A DNA stretch of 64,000 bases from Wallemia ichthyophaga EXF-994 (taxonomy: Eukaryota; Basidiomycota; Wallemiomycetes; Wallemiales; Wallemiaceae). The stretch is from NCBI RefSeq assembly GCF_000400465.1, contig NW_008806275.1, forward strand, positions 62,001 to 126,000, in the 5' to 3' direction. The position numbers and the translations under genes are program-made. Positions 34,863 to 44,234 of the stretch are shown piece by piece (within the stretch, counting starts at the first letter, position 1; every line of letters starts with the position of its first letter). The notes below the pieces were generated by a model. It worked only from the letters and a program-made list of their open reading frames with translations. It searched no databases and had not been told where the DNA came from.

Positions 34863-36563
34863 TCACCCCTCCAACTCACCACTCTTCAACGCCTTCTTGT
34901 CATAACTCTCCTCGTTATCAGAGTCATCGAGCTGCTTGATTGGTTTCACATCCGCTCCGTCGAGACTCGCGCTTTGTCCACCCTTCATCCCCTTCCTGCC
35001 TGACTTTACAGCTGAGTCAGGTATTACACCATCACCGTTGAGGTAATCCAGTTGCTCGCCTTCATGTGTATCAATCATCCCTGTCCATCTGCTATAGACA
35101 TTCCCCGTAACCTCCTCCGCTCTAAGACGTGTGTAGATATGCTCATGCTTGAATGCATCTATTTGTGCACTGTACTGCTCAAAGTCGATCACTTCCTTCT
35201 TGTCTCCGTCCAGTTGTTTGAGCGTGTCATGACGGATTTGTTCGTCGGTGAGAGTTGTGCCTTGTTGTTCTTGATCCTTTTCTTTCTTCTCAATTTCATT
35301 TCCATTTTCACCTTGTTTTTCACCCACTTTAGACTGCTCCTTGTGCGCCTTCTCGATAGCCTTCTTTACGCGATCTTCAGCACTCTTCTCAACAGCGATA
35401 TTATTCTCTTGTACACGCGTGTTATACACCCCAAAGCAAGGTGCTTCCAACAACAAGCCGAGACCGGGAGCTTTAGGTACGACGATAGGGGTGTTAGAGT
35501 ATGTCTTCTCTATTAGTGATGGCGGAGTAGGAGTACGCGTCACGTTCACCAGCATGAAGATCATCTTACGAATCTGGTGCAACATGAAGCTCTGTCCGTA
35601 GAACCTAACGCTGATCCACTCATTCCCTTCGACCAGAAACGGTTCACGTATTTCCAATTCCTTCATATAACGCTGTGCGCTCCTCTCAGTAAACGCCTTG
35701 CCGATAGTGTACGACCAGAAGTTGTGTGAGCCTGTAAAATGCTGCAGGGTAGCTCTGGCCTTAGAAAGAGTATCAGTGTCGATACGCCATGCGCGTTTAC
35801 GTTGCATCATACCCTCAACACTCTCATTTTCATCCACTCCTTCCTCGCTCCAGAAAGGATGCTGGGTTCCTAACCGTTTCCCCAAATTGGTCCAGGGCGC
35901 GGGAGGGAGGAAGACGTAAGAGGGAAGCAGATACTCATATCTTCTACTATCGCAACTATTACGCGCATCGAAAGAGTTCTGCGTGCGCACATATCCCCAA
36001 ATACGTATATGCGGAGGGAGATGAGAGTTGATAGCAGCGACAGGATCACCTTGTTCAGGCAGCTCCACTATCATTTTGAGCGAAATAACATTACTTGCGG
36101 CGTGAACACTTGCGTCTGTGCGCGCAGCACGCTGTAGATTCACTTTGCCAGGGTCAGTGGAGTTCTCCCGACTGATCACACCCGCGTTGACCATTGCGAG
36201 AAATATTTCACCCTCGATCGTGCGTGTGTTTGCATGCGGTTGTATTTGCATTCCGTTGTACCCTGTGCCGCAGAACCCAACAATTACTGCACACTTGCGT
36301 TTGGGCAGCTTGGGCGTATCGCTTGGCGTTATGTCACTCAGCTTAGGCAGCCCCGCCCAGTCTTTCGTCCAAGTCTTGCGCTCGTCTGGCTTCTTTTCTC
36401 GCTTGTTGGGTTTCTGCTTCTTTTGCTTCTTTTGCGCGGGGCGTGTGGGTGTTGCGGTGGCTGCAGCTGTGGCTGCCTCTGCAACCCCCTCAGCACCCTC
36501 GCTGCCCTGTCTCTTTAGCGTGTTTAGCGTATCCGACATGCCAACTAACAGCCTCCTGAGCAT
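34863..36563 (-). CDS. PUS1: tRNA pseudouridine synthase PUS1
   Basis: A single exon of 566 residues from ATG 36563. The TruA fold is clear: VIVGFCGTGYNGMQIQ, the catalytic-aspartate motif RAARTDASVHAASNV, RRYEYLLPSYVF and FTGSHNFWSYT, then SVRFYGQSFMLHQIRKM. Pus1 isomerises uridines in tRNA (positions 27, 28, 34, 36) and some U2 snRNA and mRNA sites. A Lys/Pro/Ala-rich N-terminus may hold the nuclear signal; a second ATG at 36539 could give a form without MLRRLLVG, which resembles a short mitochondrial leader. A Glu/Lys-rich insertion lies near residues 400-450, making the protein slightly long. Confidence 0.93.
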   Translation of the reverse strand: MLRRLLVGMSDTLNTLKRQGSEGAEGVAEAATAAATATPTRPAQKKQKKQKPNKREKKPDERKTWTKDWAGLPKLSDITPSDTPKLPKRKCAVIVGFCGTGYNGMQIQPHANTRTIEGEIFLAMVNAGVISRENSTDPGKVNLQRAARTDASVHAASNVISLKMIVELPEQGDPVAAINSHLPPHIRIWGYVRTQNSFDARNSCDSRRYEYLLPSYVFLPPAPWTNLGKRLGTQHPFWSEEGVDENESVEGMMQRKRAWRIDTDTLSKARATLQHFTGSHNFWSYTIGKAFTERSAQRYMKELEIREPFLVEGNEWISVRFYGQSFMLHQIRKMIFMLVNVTRTPTPPSLIEKTYSNTPIVVPKAPGLGLLLEAPCFGVYNTRVQENNIAVEKSAEDRVKKAIEKAHKEQSKVGEKQGENGNEIEKKEKDQEQQGTTLTDEQIRHDTLKQLDGDKKEVIDFEQYSAQIDAFKHEHIYTRLRAEEVTGNVYSRWTGMIDTHEGEQLDYLNGDGVIPDSAVKSGRKGMKGGQSASLDGADVKPIKQLDDSDNEESYDKKALKSGELEG

Positions 36564-36621
36564 AGAGTAGAGAGGCGTATAAATCAAGGTAAAAATTTAA
36601 AATATTCTTTACAGGTGCAGA

Positions 36622-36949
36622 TTACTGCGAGTTCTTCTGTCTGTTTTCAATCAACACTTGCTTCCTATCCTCGAGAGCCTGGGTGGTGTGTCAGTGGGGC
36701 AATTGAGGAGAGAAGCACGCACATTCTGCTGTCTCTGTGAAACGCCATGCAAGAAGAATCCAGCTGTACCGAAAGCACCGACAGCGATCAAGTGGCCGAA
36801 GAAGTCTGTTGGGTTGGTTGTGAGTGGATGCACAGCCCATAAACACGCTACACACTATCGAACACATTCCTCCTCTCTATGGCCAGCTGCCAGCAACGCG
36901 TTGCAAAACCCACGCCAGAAAAACCTAAAATGTAGCTAGCCAGTGCCAT
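36622..36949 (-). CDS. Small two-helix membrane protein (77 aa), possibly mitochondrial
   Basis: Three small exons (36949-36856, 36805-36723, 36678-36622) join to 77 residues. Two hydrophobic segments are present: ASYILGFSGVGFAT and LIAVGAFGTAGFFLHG. They are joined by a basic turn (ERRNVFDNFF), with a charged tail (LEDRKQVLIENRQKN). Size and layout resemble accessory subunits of respiratory complexes or ATP synthase, but I cannot name a family. All three joins keep phase, which strongly supports the model although no exon is long. Start-to-start distance to the divergent CCDC25-like gene is 65 bp. Confidence 0.6.
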
Positions 36950-37014
36950 GATGAGTGGTGAGTGGTGGTGGTTGCTAACCTAACCTGGAGAGGTACAAAT
37001 AAACTAGGACGAAA
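36950..37014. promoter_or_regulatory. Divergent promoter gap of 65 bp
   Basis: Separates the ATG of the small membrane protein from the ATG of the CCDC25-like gene. It contains GGTTGCTAACCTAACCTGG, a possible binding word, and a GTACAAATAAA A/T element near the plus-strand start. Confidence 0.45.
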
Positions 37015-37856
37015 ATGGTGTTATTCTTCGAGTCGAGTGGTGTGTACGCTGTGAAAGGTATAGAATTTCAATTTAACCCATTTACAGCTATACAGCCACA
37101 CATAGAAATATACATGGGCAAAGACAAGATCGAGAATGAGGAACTGATTAAACATGGATTCGACAACGATGTTTGGTTCCACGTCGATAAATTGAGCTCT
37201 GCTCACGTCTATATGCGCCTGAGGGATGATATGTCCTGGGATAACATACCCCATCCAGCACTGTACGACTGCTCACAGCTAGTAAAAGCAAATAGCATAC
37301 AGGGAAATAAGAAGGACAATGTTATCATTATTTATACACCTTGGTCTAATCTCAAGAAAACAGGCGATATGGAAGACGGGGCTGTTGCATTCCATAATGA
37401 CAGATTGGTAGGTGTTTAAAATGCTCATTGTGATTCAATAACACCCTCTTCAAAGGTTAAGAGAGGTTTGTGAGTTTTATACGCCAAATCACAGACTTAT
37501 ACCTCCACAAAATCTCAGTTCACGTACCTACCCGTGAAAATGCAATCGTTAACCGCATCAACAAGTCAAAGACAGAGCGTGAAGTCGATTTCATCGCTGA
37601 GAAGATTGAGCGTGAGAGGAAGCTTGGGCAGATGAAGAAGAAGGATGCGATAGTCAGGGTGAGTTGGGTGATTCTACGCGGTTTATTTCTAACGCCCACG
37701 CCACACCCACAGAAACAAGCCACTGATCAAGCAAAGAAGGAAATGCAGGATGAAAAAGCAGCTCGCAGCTACGACAAGATGTGGTCGGCGGAGGACGAAG
37801 AGGAAGCAGCAGCTACACAGCCACGTGGAATGGAAATGGAAGATGATTTCATGTAA
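37015..37856 (+). CDS. CCDC25 / JLP2-like NFACT-R domain protein
   Basis: Four exons (37015-37407, 37456-37465, 37519-37658, 37713-37856) give 228 residues. The NFACT-R (DUF814) core is diagnostic: IYMGKDKIENEELIKHGF, DVWFHVDKLSSAHVYMRL, LVKANSIQGNKKDN and YTPWSNLKKTGDM. A coiled, Lys/Glu-rich C-terminus (RINKSKTEREVDF...) ends with EDDFM, as in human CCDC25. Proteins of this group are linked to RNA or ribosome-quality functions and, for human CCDC25, DNA sensing; the fungal role is unclear. Exon 2 is only 10 nt and supplies Val-Lys-Arg-V. Bases 37058-37087 may be an additional 30-nt in-frame intron. Confidence 0.88.
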
Positions 37857-37907
37857 TCGAATTTAAATTATTCATTTTATACACGATCCTCATCCTCACA
37901 AACAGTC

Positions 37908-38405
37908 ATGTTCTCAAGATTAGCTTTTAAGGGATTTAGCAGAGCTGCGAGCACAACTACAAGCAGAACATTCACACCAAGCACACTCTCACATCTCAAT
38001 CATATACGCTCACTCTCCACTCAATCACGCCAACTTATCGATAACGCCGTCAATGCACACCCTATTGTACTCTTCATGAAAGGGAAGCCTTCTGCACCTC
38101 TCTGTGGCTTCTCTAGGGCTGTCGTACAGATACTCGACGTTCAAGGCGCTGATCCTGAGAAGATTAGAGCTTACGACTGCCTTGAAGATGATCAACTACG
38201 TAATGGAATCAAGGAGTACTCTGATTGGCCAACTATCCCACAGGTCTATGTGAATGGTGATTTCGTTGGTGGCTGTGATATTCTTTTGTCTAGTAGGTGA
38301 ACGCGTGTGTATGCATCCCTTCTAACACACCGATCAGTGCATCAGAGTGGCGAATTGTCAGAATTGCTCAAGAACAAACAATTACTACTCCCTATCGCTG
38401 AGTAA
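37908..38405 (+). CDS. GRX5: Mitochondrial monothiol glutaredoxin GRX5
   Basis: Two exons (37908-38292, 38338-38405) give 150 residues. A mitochondrial presequence ([19 protein letters not shown]) precedes the glutaredoxin fold: [16 protein letters not shown] with the CGFS active site, [19 protein letters not shown] for glutathione binding, and [11 protein letters not shown] from exon 2. Grx5 hands [2Fe-2S] clusters from the scaffold Isu1 to mitochondrial acceptors. It starts 51 bp after the CCDC25-like stop on the same strand. Length and motifs are typical. Confidence 0.95.
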
Positions 38406-38512
38406 AGTATTTAATATCAATTCATTCTCATATTCACATTCACACTTAAGACATGAAAAGAAATGAAAGTTTTATAGGGATGAAATTTTTATCTACTTTG
38501 ATTCACTTAAAC

Positions 38513-39479
38513 TCACTTTGGTGGGTTGTACACAAGCTTTCTTGTCTTGATAGGAGACCATTTGAGTCTCTTGACGTAGAGTGAGATGGCAGTCATGGCT
38601 GAGAGAATGATGACAGCTTGGAAGCCCATCTTCTTCCTATCGTCGTGTTCCGGCTCGCTAGCCCAGCTGAGGAAGGTGGCGACATCTTTAGCCATTTGTG
38701 TGGTAGTGCTAGGAGTGCCATCGTCGTATTCAACGAGACCATCAAACAAGACTCTACCCATAGCAATGCTACCACCAGGGAAGTAAGGGTTGAAGTTCAT
38801 ACCATCAGCCACAGCAATACCAGCAGGTGGATCCTGGTAACCAGTGAGAAGGGCCATAATGTAATCAGCACCACCGTGTCTGGCTTTAACAATGAGAGAG
38901 AGGTCAGGTGGGAGAGCACCACCATTAGCCGCTCTAGAAGCCTCCTCGTTTGGATATGGAGGTGGCATGTAATCAGCAAGTTTGCCCGGTCTCTGGAAAG
39001 GCTCGCCCTGGTCATTAGGACCGTCGGTATACTCCTGCTCCTCTGCCATAGCTCTGGCTTCATCTGAGGTGTGCGATACAGCGACGAGGTTTCTCCAGGC
39101 TATTCTGTCAAGAGAGTGGCAGGAAGCGCAGACTTCACGATAAACCTGGTAGCCTCGTCTAATGGCGTTGTGGTCGAAGCTATCCAACCAGCCGTTGTGG
39201 TTCCAAGGGAAGGCGGGTGCGTGGAGACCTTCCTCTAAACCACTAGCGAAGACTTGATCAATGAGACCGTACTGGTACGAGTAAACAGCAGCTGTGATAC
39301 CTGAGATTGAGGCTGCGATGGTTGCTGCTTTGTTTGAAGGATTCGCAGTATTCGATGATGCTGTTGATGCGTTGCGGGTCTGGAATGGCGTGTGAGAGGT
39401 GGCGAGAGGGACGCACAATCTGTGAACCCACAAACGCTTTCAAGGGTCCTTTCGCCGCTCTGTTAAATATCCCCAGCAT
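38513..39479 (-). CDS. CYT1: Cytochrome c1, heme protein of complex III
   Basis: Two exons (39479-39432, 39379-38513) give 304 residues. An Arg/Lys-containing bipartite presequence (MLGIFNRAAKGPLKAF... then AATIAASISGITAAV) is followed by the heme-binding EVCASCHSLDRIAWRNL. Further motifs are ADYMPPPYPNE, NGGALPPDLSLIVKARHGG, the axial-methionine region GGSIAMGRVLFDG and a C-terminal membrane anchor (FQAVIILSAMTAISLYV). Cytochrome c1 receives electrons from the Rieske protein and reduces cytochrome c. The small first exon carries only the leader. Convergent with GRX5 (107 bp). Confidence 0.97.
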
Positions 39480-39913
39480 TTTTCTTCTTAGGCTGTGATG
39501 ACCGTCGGTTTACAACGTTGGATTGTCGTGTTGGGATGAGCCAAAAATTGAGAATGTATGGGTTTGTAGAGTGTATTCAGATTATATTGGGCTAAACAAT
39601 AATTATTTATTTTTACATTCTGATCGATTTGATTGGCTGAAATCGTTTGTGATTTTTATTCGTTCAGACTGTTTGAGAGATGGTTAGAATATTCTGCAGT
39701 ACAAGCAGATACAATAACTTATAACGTAGATGTCGGTGGATTTTGGTCTGTACCTGATAAATTTTAGCCTAGGTGGTCAGACTGTGAGGTGGATTTTGGG
39801 ATCTGCATGAGTAGAGTTGAATCAATCAAATTATCTGTTTTTTGTTTATTTATCTTAATTATTTCCTTCATCTCCATCGTCCATCATCACATCCGATATA
39901 CCCACAGATACCA
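39480..39913. other. Intergenic, 434 bp
   Basis: A/T-rich divergent gap between cytochrome c1 and the glycoprotein gene. It includes a TTTATTTATTTTTACATT tract on the plus strand and GGTGGATTTTGG twice (about 39734 and 39788). No gene or RNA is evident. Confidence 0.5.
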
Positions 39914-41329
39914 ATGAACGCAATAAACGCAATAAGCGCGCTAATTGCTTTTGTTATTCTTCCACTGGCATTTCCATTCAGCTTCAACGTTACAAAAGTC
40001 GTCGAGTGCGGGTCATTCCAAATAAACTGGTCCGGCGCGGAACCACCAGTACGCTTTCTGGCAATTCCCAATGGAAGTCCACCCGATCAAGAAGAATCAG
40101 CCCACGTTATCGTGGCCCATGAAGTTGATGGTAATGTCGACGGCACCTACACTTACCCCAACTGGCCCATGGCTGCCGGCGTAAATTTCACGGTAACCAT
40201 GAGCGATGCACAGGGTTTCGGGACTGGTGGTACAAGCGACATTATAACCACAGATCAAGGCGTTGGCCCGTATTGCGAACAATCCGGTTATCTGCCATAC
40301 ACCTTCTCTATCGATCCGTCGACCAACTGGACTACTTGTGAAACTATAACTCTGCGCACCCTCCACAAGAATTCTTCCACACCATACGATTACTACGCTC
40401 TTTCCCCCAATACTACCCCCATTCGTATACAGCACATCACGCAAGACGATTCCGGCACCTTTAATTACACTTTCACCCAGCCCCCGGGTACCAAGGTCGT
40501 TTTTTTTACAGGCAGTGAACAAGGCGGTCTGCAGTACAATACTGGGGGCAGCTCCTCGATACAGACCATCGGCGAGGGCAGTGACACGGGGTGCGTCGAG
40601 CAGCTCCAGCCAAGTCCCACCGACACTTCCAACCCAGAGAGCACAAGCGGAAATGGGAGTGGGACTGATGGTGGTGACAACGGTACCGACAACACCCATA
40701 ATGATAAGGACAGTAACGGACTCAGTGCCGGTGCAAAAGCTGGTGTGGCAGTAGGAAGCATTATAGGCGCAGGTGCTCTCATAGCGGCCATAGTAGCATT
40801 CATGCTTCTCAAGAAGCGCAACCGGGAGGAGCAGCACGAGCATGCGCAGAAGGTAACTCACGGTCACAATTACAATGAGGATCTCGATGATGGATTAGAG
40901 GGGTCATATACACCATATCTCATGACAGGTGTGGGTGCTGGAGTGGGTGCTGGTACAGACAGTCAGGGTGCTGGTCACTCGCATAGACAATCTGATAGCA
41001 GGTATTCATTTATACCCACTGAAGCACCACATATGGCTGCCTCAGATAGTGGCTATAGCTTTGGCGGTGCTCCTCCTTCGCCTTCTAGCGGCGCTCTACT
41101 ACTCAACGGCTCTCCTGCTCTCTCTCCTGCTCCTGCTTTTGGTCTCTCTCAGGATAGCAAAAGCAAGCTCGTCGCTAGCTCGACTCAGCAGAAAGATCCC
41201 CCGCGCTATCACTTCGACGCTGGCCCATACGTCGTCAATCATAATCACACGGACGATAGCGACGATGACGCCCTGGTGGATGTGCCCCCAGCATACGACT
41301 TTAGCCCCGATTTTCGCCGCAATGGATGA
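39914..41329 (+). CDS. Single-pass Ser/Thr-rich surface glycoprotein with PPAY-type tail
   Basis: A single exon of 471 residues from ATG 39914. A signal peptide (MNAINAISALIAFVILPLAF) precedes an ectodomain with many N-glycosylation sequons (NVT, NWS, NFT, NWT, NSS, NYT) and four cysteines. A Ser/Thr/Gly/Asn/Asp stalk follows, then a membrane helix (GSIIGAGALIAAIVAFMLL) stopped by KKRNREE. The cytoplasmic tail of about 130 residues is low-complexity and ends with VDVPPAYDFSP, a PPxY-like ligand for WW domains such as Rsp5-type ligases. The layout resembles fungal Mid2/Skg6-like sensors in basidiomycetes. The function is inferred only. Starts at 39842 would require TTG. Confidence 0.7.
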   Translation: MNAINAISALIAFVILPLAFPFSFNVTKVVECGSFQINWSGAEPPVRFLAIPNGSPPDQEESAHVIVAHEVDGNVDGTYTYPNWPMAAGVNFTVTMSDAQGFGTGGTSDIITTDQGVGPYCEQSGYLPYTFSIDPSTNWTTCETITLRTLHKNSSTPYDYYALSPNTTPIRIQHITQDDSGTFNYTFTQPPGTKVVFFTGSEQGGLQYNTGGSSSIQTIGEGSDTGCVEQLQPSPTDTSNPESTSGNGSGTDGGDNGTDNTHNDKDSNGLSAGAKAGVAVGSIIGAGALIAAIVAFMLLKKRNREEQHEHAQKVTHGHNYNEDLDDGLEGSYTPYLMTGVGAGVGAGTDSQGAGHSHRQSDSRYSFIPTEAPHMAASDSGYSFGGAPPSPSSGALLLNGSPALSPAPAFGLSQDSKSKLVASSTQQKDPPRYHFDAGPYVVNHNHTDDSDDDALVDVPPAYDFSPDFRRNG

Positions 41330-41652
41330 GTGGAGATGGAGATGTAAAGGAAGAATAACTTGGAAAAGGTGAAGATTTTCCTATAAACGCTTTGCATCGC
41401 TATGCAATTCAAAGCATGATGCACATCATACAACACAACAACACGCTTAATAGATCTCTTATTACAACTCTTTAATGTTTCAAATGAATTCAAAGCACGT
41501 AGAGCACGTAACAGTGGGAATAACACAGACAATAATGCATACTATGATTACTGATGAGCGTGGTGAGGGTGCTGGATGTGCTGGTGTGATGAAAAAATTC
41601 CCAAGACGTGGACCTCTGTTTGTCACGTTGACCCCAACCATCGTCATCGGAC
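41330..41652. other. Intergenic, 323 bp
   Basis: Short gap between two plus-strand genes. It shows TTTGCATCGCTATGCAATTC at about 41389, a small near-palindrome (TTTGCAT...ATGCAA), and a second A/T-rich part. No coding potential supported. Confidence 0.45.
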
Positions 41653-42819
41653 ATGGCGACAGCAATTGACCAAGTACGCGAGAGTGCACAGCGAGTAGTG
41701 GAAAGCGGTGCGATAAAAGTGTGTACATATTGTTATACGCGTGGCTCCTCCTCAGACTCACAGATTTCAGACGAAGCAATATCGACGCTGCTGACGGCAA
41801 TAAATCCTAGCACGTTTACCAAGCTTTCAAATAACCACGGCTACAATCTACCACTCAAGTACTCATCTATTGAGGAAGAATTGTGTATCGTTGGTCTGCT
41901 CACCGCCCTCAATTATGGCAGTGGATATCGATCAATTCTGCACAAACACACTAAAATGGGTGCATTTGATAATATTAAAAGGTTTATTCTCGCTCTCTTC
42001 CTCTCGAAAGACAGCGGTTTCCTCACTGCCGATGGCCTGGCAAACTTCACGCTTGACCACACAATTGAGCTGATGAATATAAATCCATTCAACGAGCACC
42101 CGCATCCTACACTCCCAGGTGTCGTAGTAGGCGAGAAGGATGAAATGGCGTTCGAGTTTATAACGCTGGTAATGAGCACACTTAACGAGATAGGCAGCAC
42201 CCTCCAACAGCTAGGTGTTGATTGTTTCGGCAGCTATCTCAAACATACCTTCTCCAAAGCGAACGATGCCAACGATGTAGTCATGGAGCTCGTCACTCGT
42301 TTCGACTGCTTCCGGGATGAATATGTTGTTAGTATCGACGATAAGCCCATCACCGTGAAGCTGTACAAAAAGGCCTTGCTTATGGTAGAGGTAGTTAATA
42401 CAGTACTCAAGAAACACTCGCTCACTCCCGCAACCGCCAAATTGCCCATTTTCGCTGATAACGTTATACCCTCAATGCTGCTGCATTGGAATGTGATTGA
42501 GATTCCCGAAAATAGCGAGATATTTGGTGCAGAAGTTAGACACGCTTTCAGTCACACAACTGAGAAATACGAGGAGATGGTCGATGGATTGCGCGAAGAG
42601 CAGAAGAAAGATTTACTTGGCGAGAAAGTTGCTGGTCCTGCTCTAACCCCCCTTCAAGCGTGCATTCTGCGTTCATCCGCCGTAGAAGCTATAAGAAGAA
42701 TGTCTGTGCGTAGTACGGCCACTGAGGTCGAATATGACGGCTTTATTTGGTCTGTCAGTAAGCAAGGCCAATATAGGTCTTTAGTCCGTTTCTCAGAAAT
42801 ACGAACAGTGTATTATTAG
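41653..42819 (+). CDS. QNG1: Queuosine salvage protein (DUF2419 / QNG1-like)
   Basis: A single exon of 388 residues. Family landmarks are VRESAQRVVESG at the start, ALNYGSGYRSILHK, then NPFNEHP, LVTRFDCFRDE and LPIFADNVIPSMLLHWNVI near residue 270, followed by helices ending ILRSSAVEAIRRM. This is the DUF2419 family (human C9orf64/QNG1), a nucleosidase-like enzyme that releases queuine from queuosine 5'-monophosphate so tRNA can be modified with salvaged queuine. Fungi cannot make queuine, so the gene implies uptake from diet or degraded tRNA. The catalytic aspartate is likely in the FADN segment by analogy, not proven here. Confidence 0.85.
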   Translation: MATAIDQVRESAQRVVESGAIKVCTYCYTRGSSSDSQISDEAISTLLTAINPSTFTKLSNNHGYNLPLKYSSIEEELCIVGLLTALNYGSGYRSILHKHTKMGAFDNIKRFILALFLSKDSGFLTADGLANFTLDHTIELMNINPFNEHPHPTLPGVVVGEKDEMAFEFITLVMSTLNEIGSTLQQLGVDCFGSYLKHTFSKANDANDVVMELVTRFDCFRDEYVVSIDDKPITVKLYKKALLMVEVVNTVLKKHSLTPATAKLPIFADNVIPSMLLHWNVIEIPENSEIFGAEVRHAFSHTTEKYEEMVDGLREEQKKDLLGEKVAGPALTPLQACILRSSAVEAIRRMSVRSTATEVEYDGFIWSVSKQGQYRSLVRFSEIRTVYY

Positions 42820-42937
42820 ACTTTTTATTATATTATAATTATAATCATATTACAAGAAATCCAGAGTGATCAATCGCGTGAATAATCATCGCATTGGTAT
42901 GTTCTATTATGTACTTGTCGTTAATGTAACTGTATAA

Positions 42938-43386
42938 TCAGGGCGACACTGACTGCGATTTTTCATAGTTACGCAATGCCTGTCGCTTATTCTGATACCA
43001 GATCCTGACACTGTTCGGCGACATGCCGAGCTCGATAGCCAGACACTGTCTCTCTTCGTTAGAGGGAAATGGGTTCATATCGTAACACTGCTGCAGTCGT
43101 TCAAGCTGGGAGGGGTTTGCTCTTTTTCGCTTCGCTTTGATGGGCTGATTGGGTGTGGTTGGTGTGGTTGGTGTGTTGGGTGATGCAGGTGTGCAGCTCG
43201 CGTAGGCGTATGCAGATGCAGATGCAGATAAAGATGCATTGCTACTACCACTGCTGTCTTCGCGCGCTGCAGATGCGTTAGTTGCTCTGCTACACCTACT
43301 CAACTTGACCCAAACTCACAATGCGAGTTGAATGGCTTGGGTAGCTTGATGACGTTGTTGTCTGGTCTGCTGAACGGAAGTCTCAT
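42938..43386 (-). CDS. Small homeodomain transcription factor (131 aa)
   Basis: Two exons (43386-43320, 43266-42938) give 131 residues. A short N-terminus and Ser/Ala/Thr/Pro-rich linker precede a homeodomain of about 60 residues: basic arm KAKRKRANPSQLERLQQCYD, helix 2 SNEERQCLAIELG, recognition helix NSVRIWYQNKRQALRN. The key W, Q, N and R of helix 3 are kept (WYQNKR instead of the usual WFQNRR). There is no three-residue TALE insertion. It ends soon after the domain, so activation or pairing functions may need a partner. No second homeodomain gene or pheromone gene lies nearby, so a mating-type identity is not supported. Confidence 0.8.
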
Positions 43387-44234
43387 CGATGCGTTCGAGA
43401 TTGTATTTGTGTTTGCGTGTGCTTATGCGTATGCTGTCTTGAATATGTCTGACTTTGTTTTAGCTTACTCTGACTCCTGCCGTTCTTTAGTCGTCTACTG
43501 CCTTCTACTTTTTGTCCTGAATCGGCTGGGTGGTGCGAGGTATGCCAAGTTGCAAGTAATTTAAGCGAAAAGTGTGCGCAACGGACGCAGACGCAGATGG
43601 AAGATAAGTACCATGCGTCAAGGATGACCCTATTCGTCAATATTTCATGAATAAAGGGGTCTAGGAACACCCGCGTTGTAACGCTTCCGCTTTTGGAGGC
43701 ACCCCATTATTTTCTTGCGTCTGTTGGCCTCGTGATGAGTTTGATGGGTTGTTACCAGCTCGGAGAATGCACTAGTAGTTTTTTAAACCTTGCGCAATCA
43801 CTAATTACCCTCTACTTCCCCTTTAAACATTCCTAAGCCGACCGGTACCTATTGAATATGGCGTCATACATCATACTTCCGCGATCCGATCACTCGTCTG
43901 CGCCAACTTTATTTGGCCATTAGTGCATTCTCGGTGCGTCTGTGTCTCCATCTCCACGAATTCGGTTATCCGCTTATCCGCTTATCAGTTAATTAAATAG
44001 TTGAGAAATATGCCCATTGATTGAGCTATTCTCGTGCACACAAGGTACAACCGTCATTGGACATTCGCTCTCATACGCTTATTAATATACAACATATAGT
44101 TCGGCTGAGGCTTTAAAATCAAATCACCCACGCTGTTGCCCGTACTTGTAGTCTAGACGTGTGATTAGTGTGATTAGTGTGATGTTAGCAGGGAATTGGC
44201 ATATTTAGGGGAAAGGAGATTATTGAGGGGTAAA
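43387..44234. other. Longest intergenic stretch (848 bp) upstream of the homeodomain gene
   Basis: Contains repeated CTTATCCG words (about 43970-43985) and several A/T-rich segments (for example TTAATTAAATAG at 43988). The ORFs on the plus strand here look like chance frames. It probably holds the homeobox regulatory region. No tRNA box pattern was seen. Confidence 0.5.

Noticed and set aside
40097-40867. Minus-strand frame of 256 codons
   Set aside because: Antisense to the glycoprotein gene, begins without a convincing start context and encodes no recognisable domain.
42938-43386. Homeodomain gene as a mating-type locus
   Set aside because: No divergent partner homeodomain gene, pheromone or receptor gene lies nearby, and the neighbours are ordinary metabolic genes.
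43328-43564. Plus-strand hydrophobic frame of 78 codons
   Set aside because: Overlaps the first exon and upstream region of the homeodomain gene; hydrophobicity arises from repeated GTTT-rich sequence.
43387-44234. Possible tRNA or other RNA gene in the large gap
   Set aside because: No paired A and B box sequences or cloverleaf arms could be found by eye on either strand, here or in other gaps.
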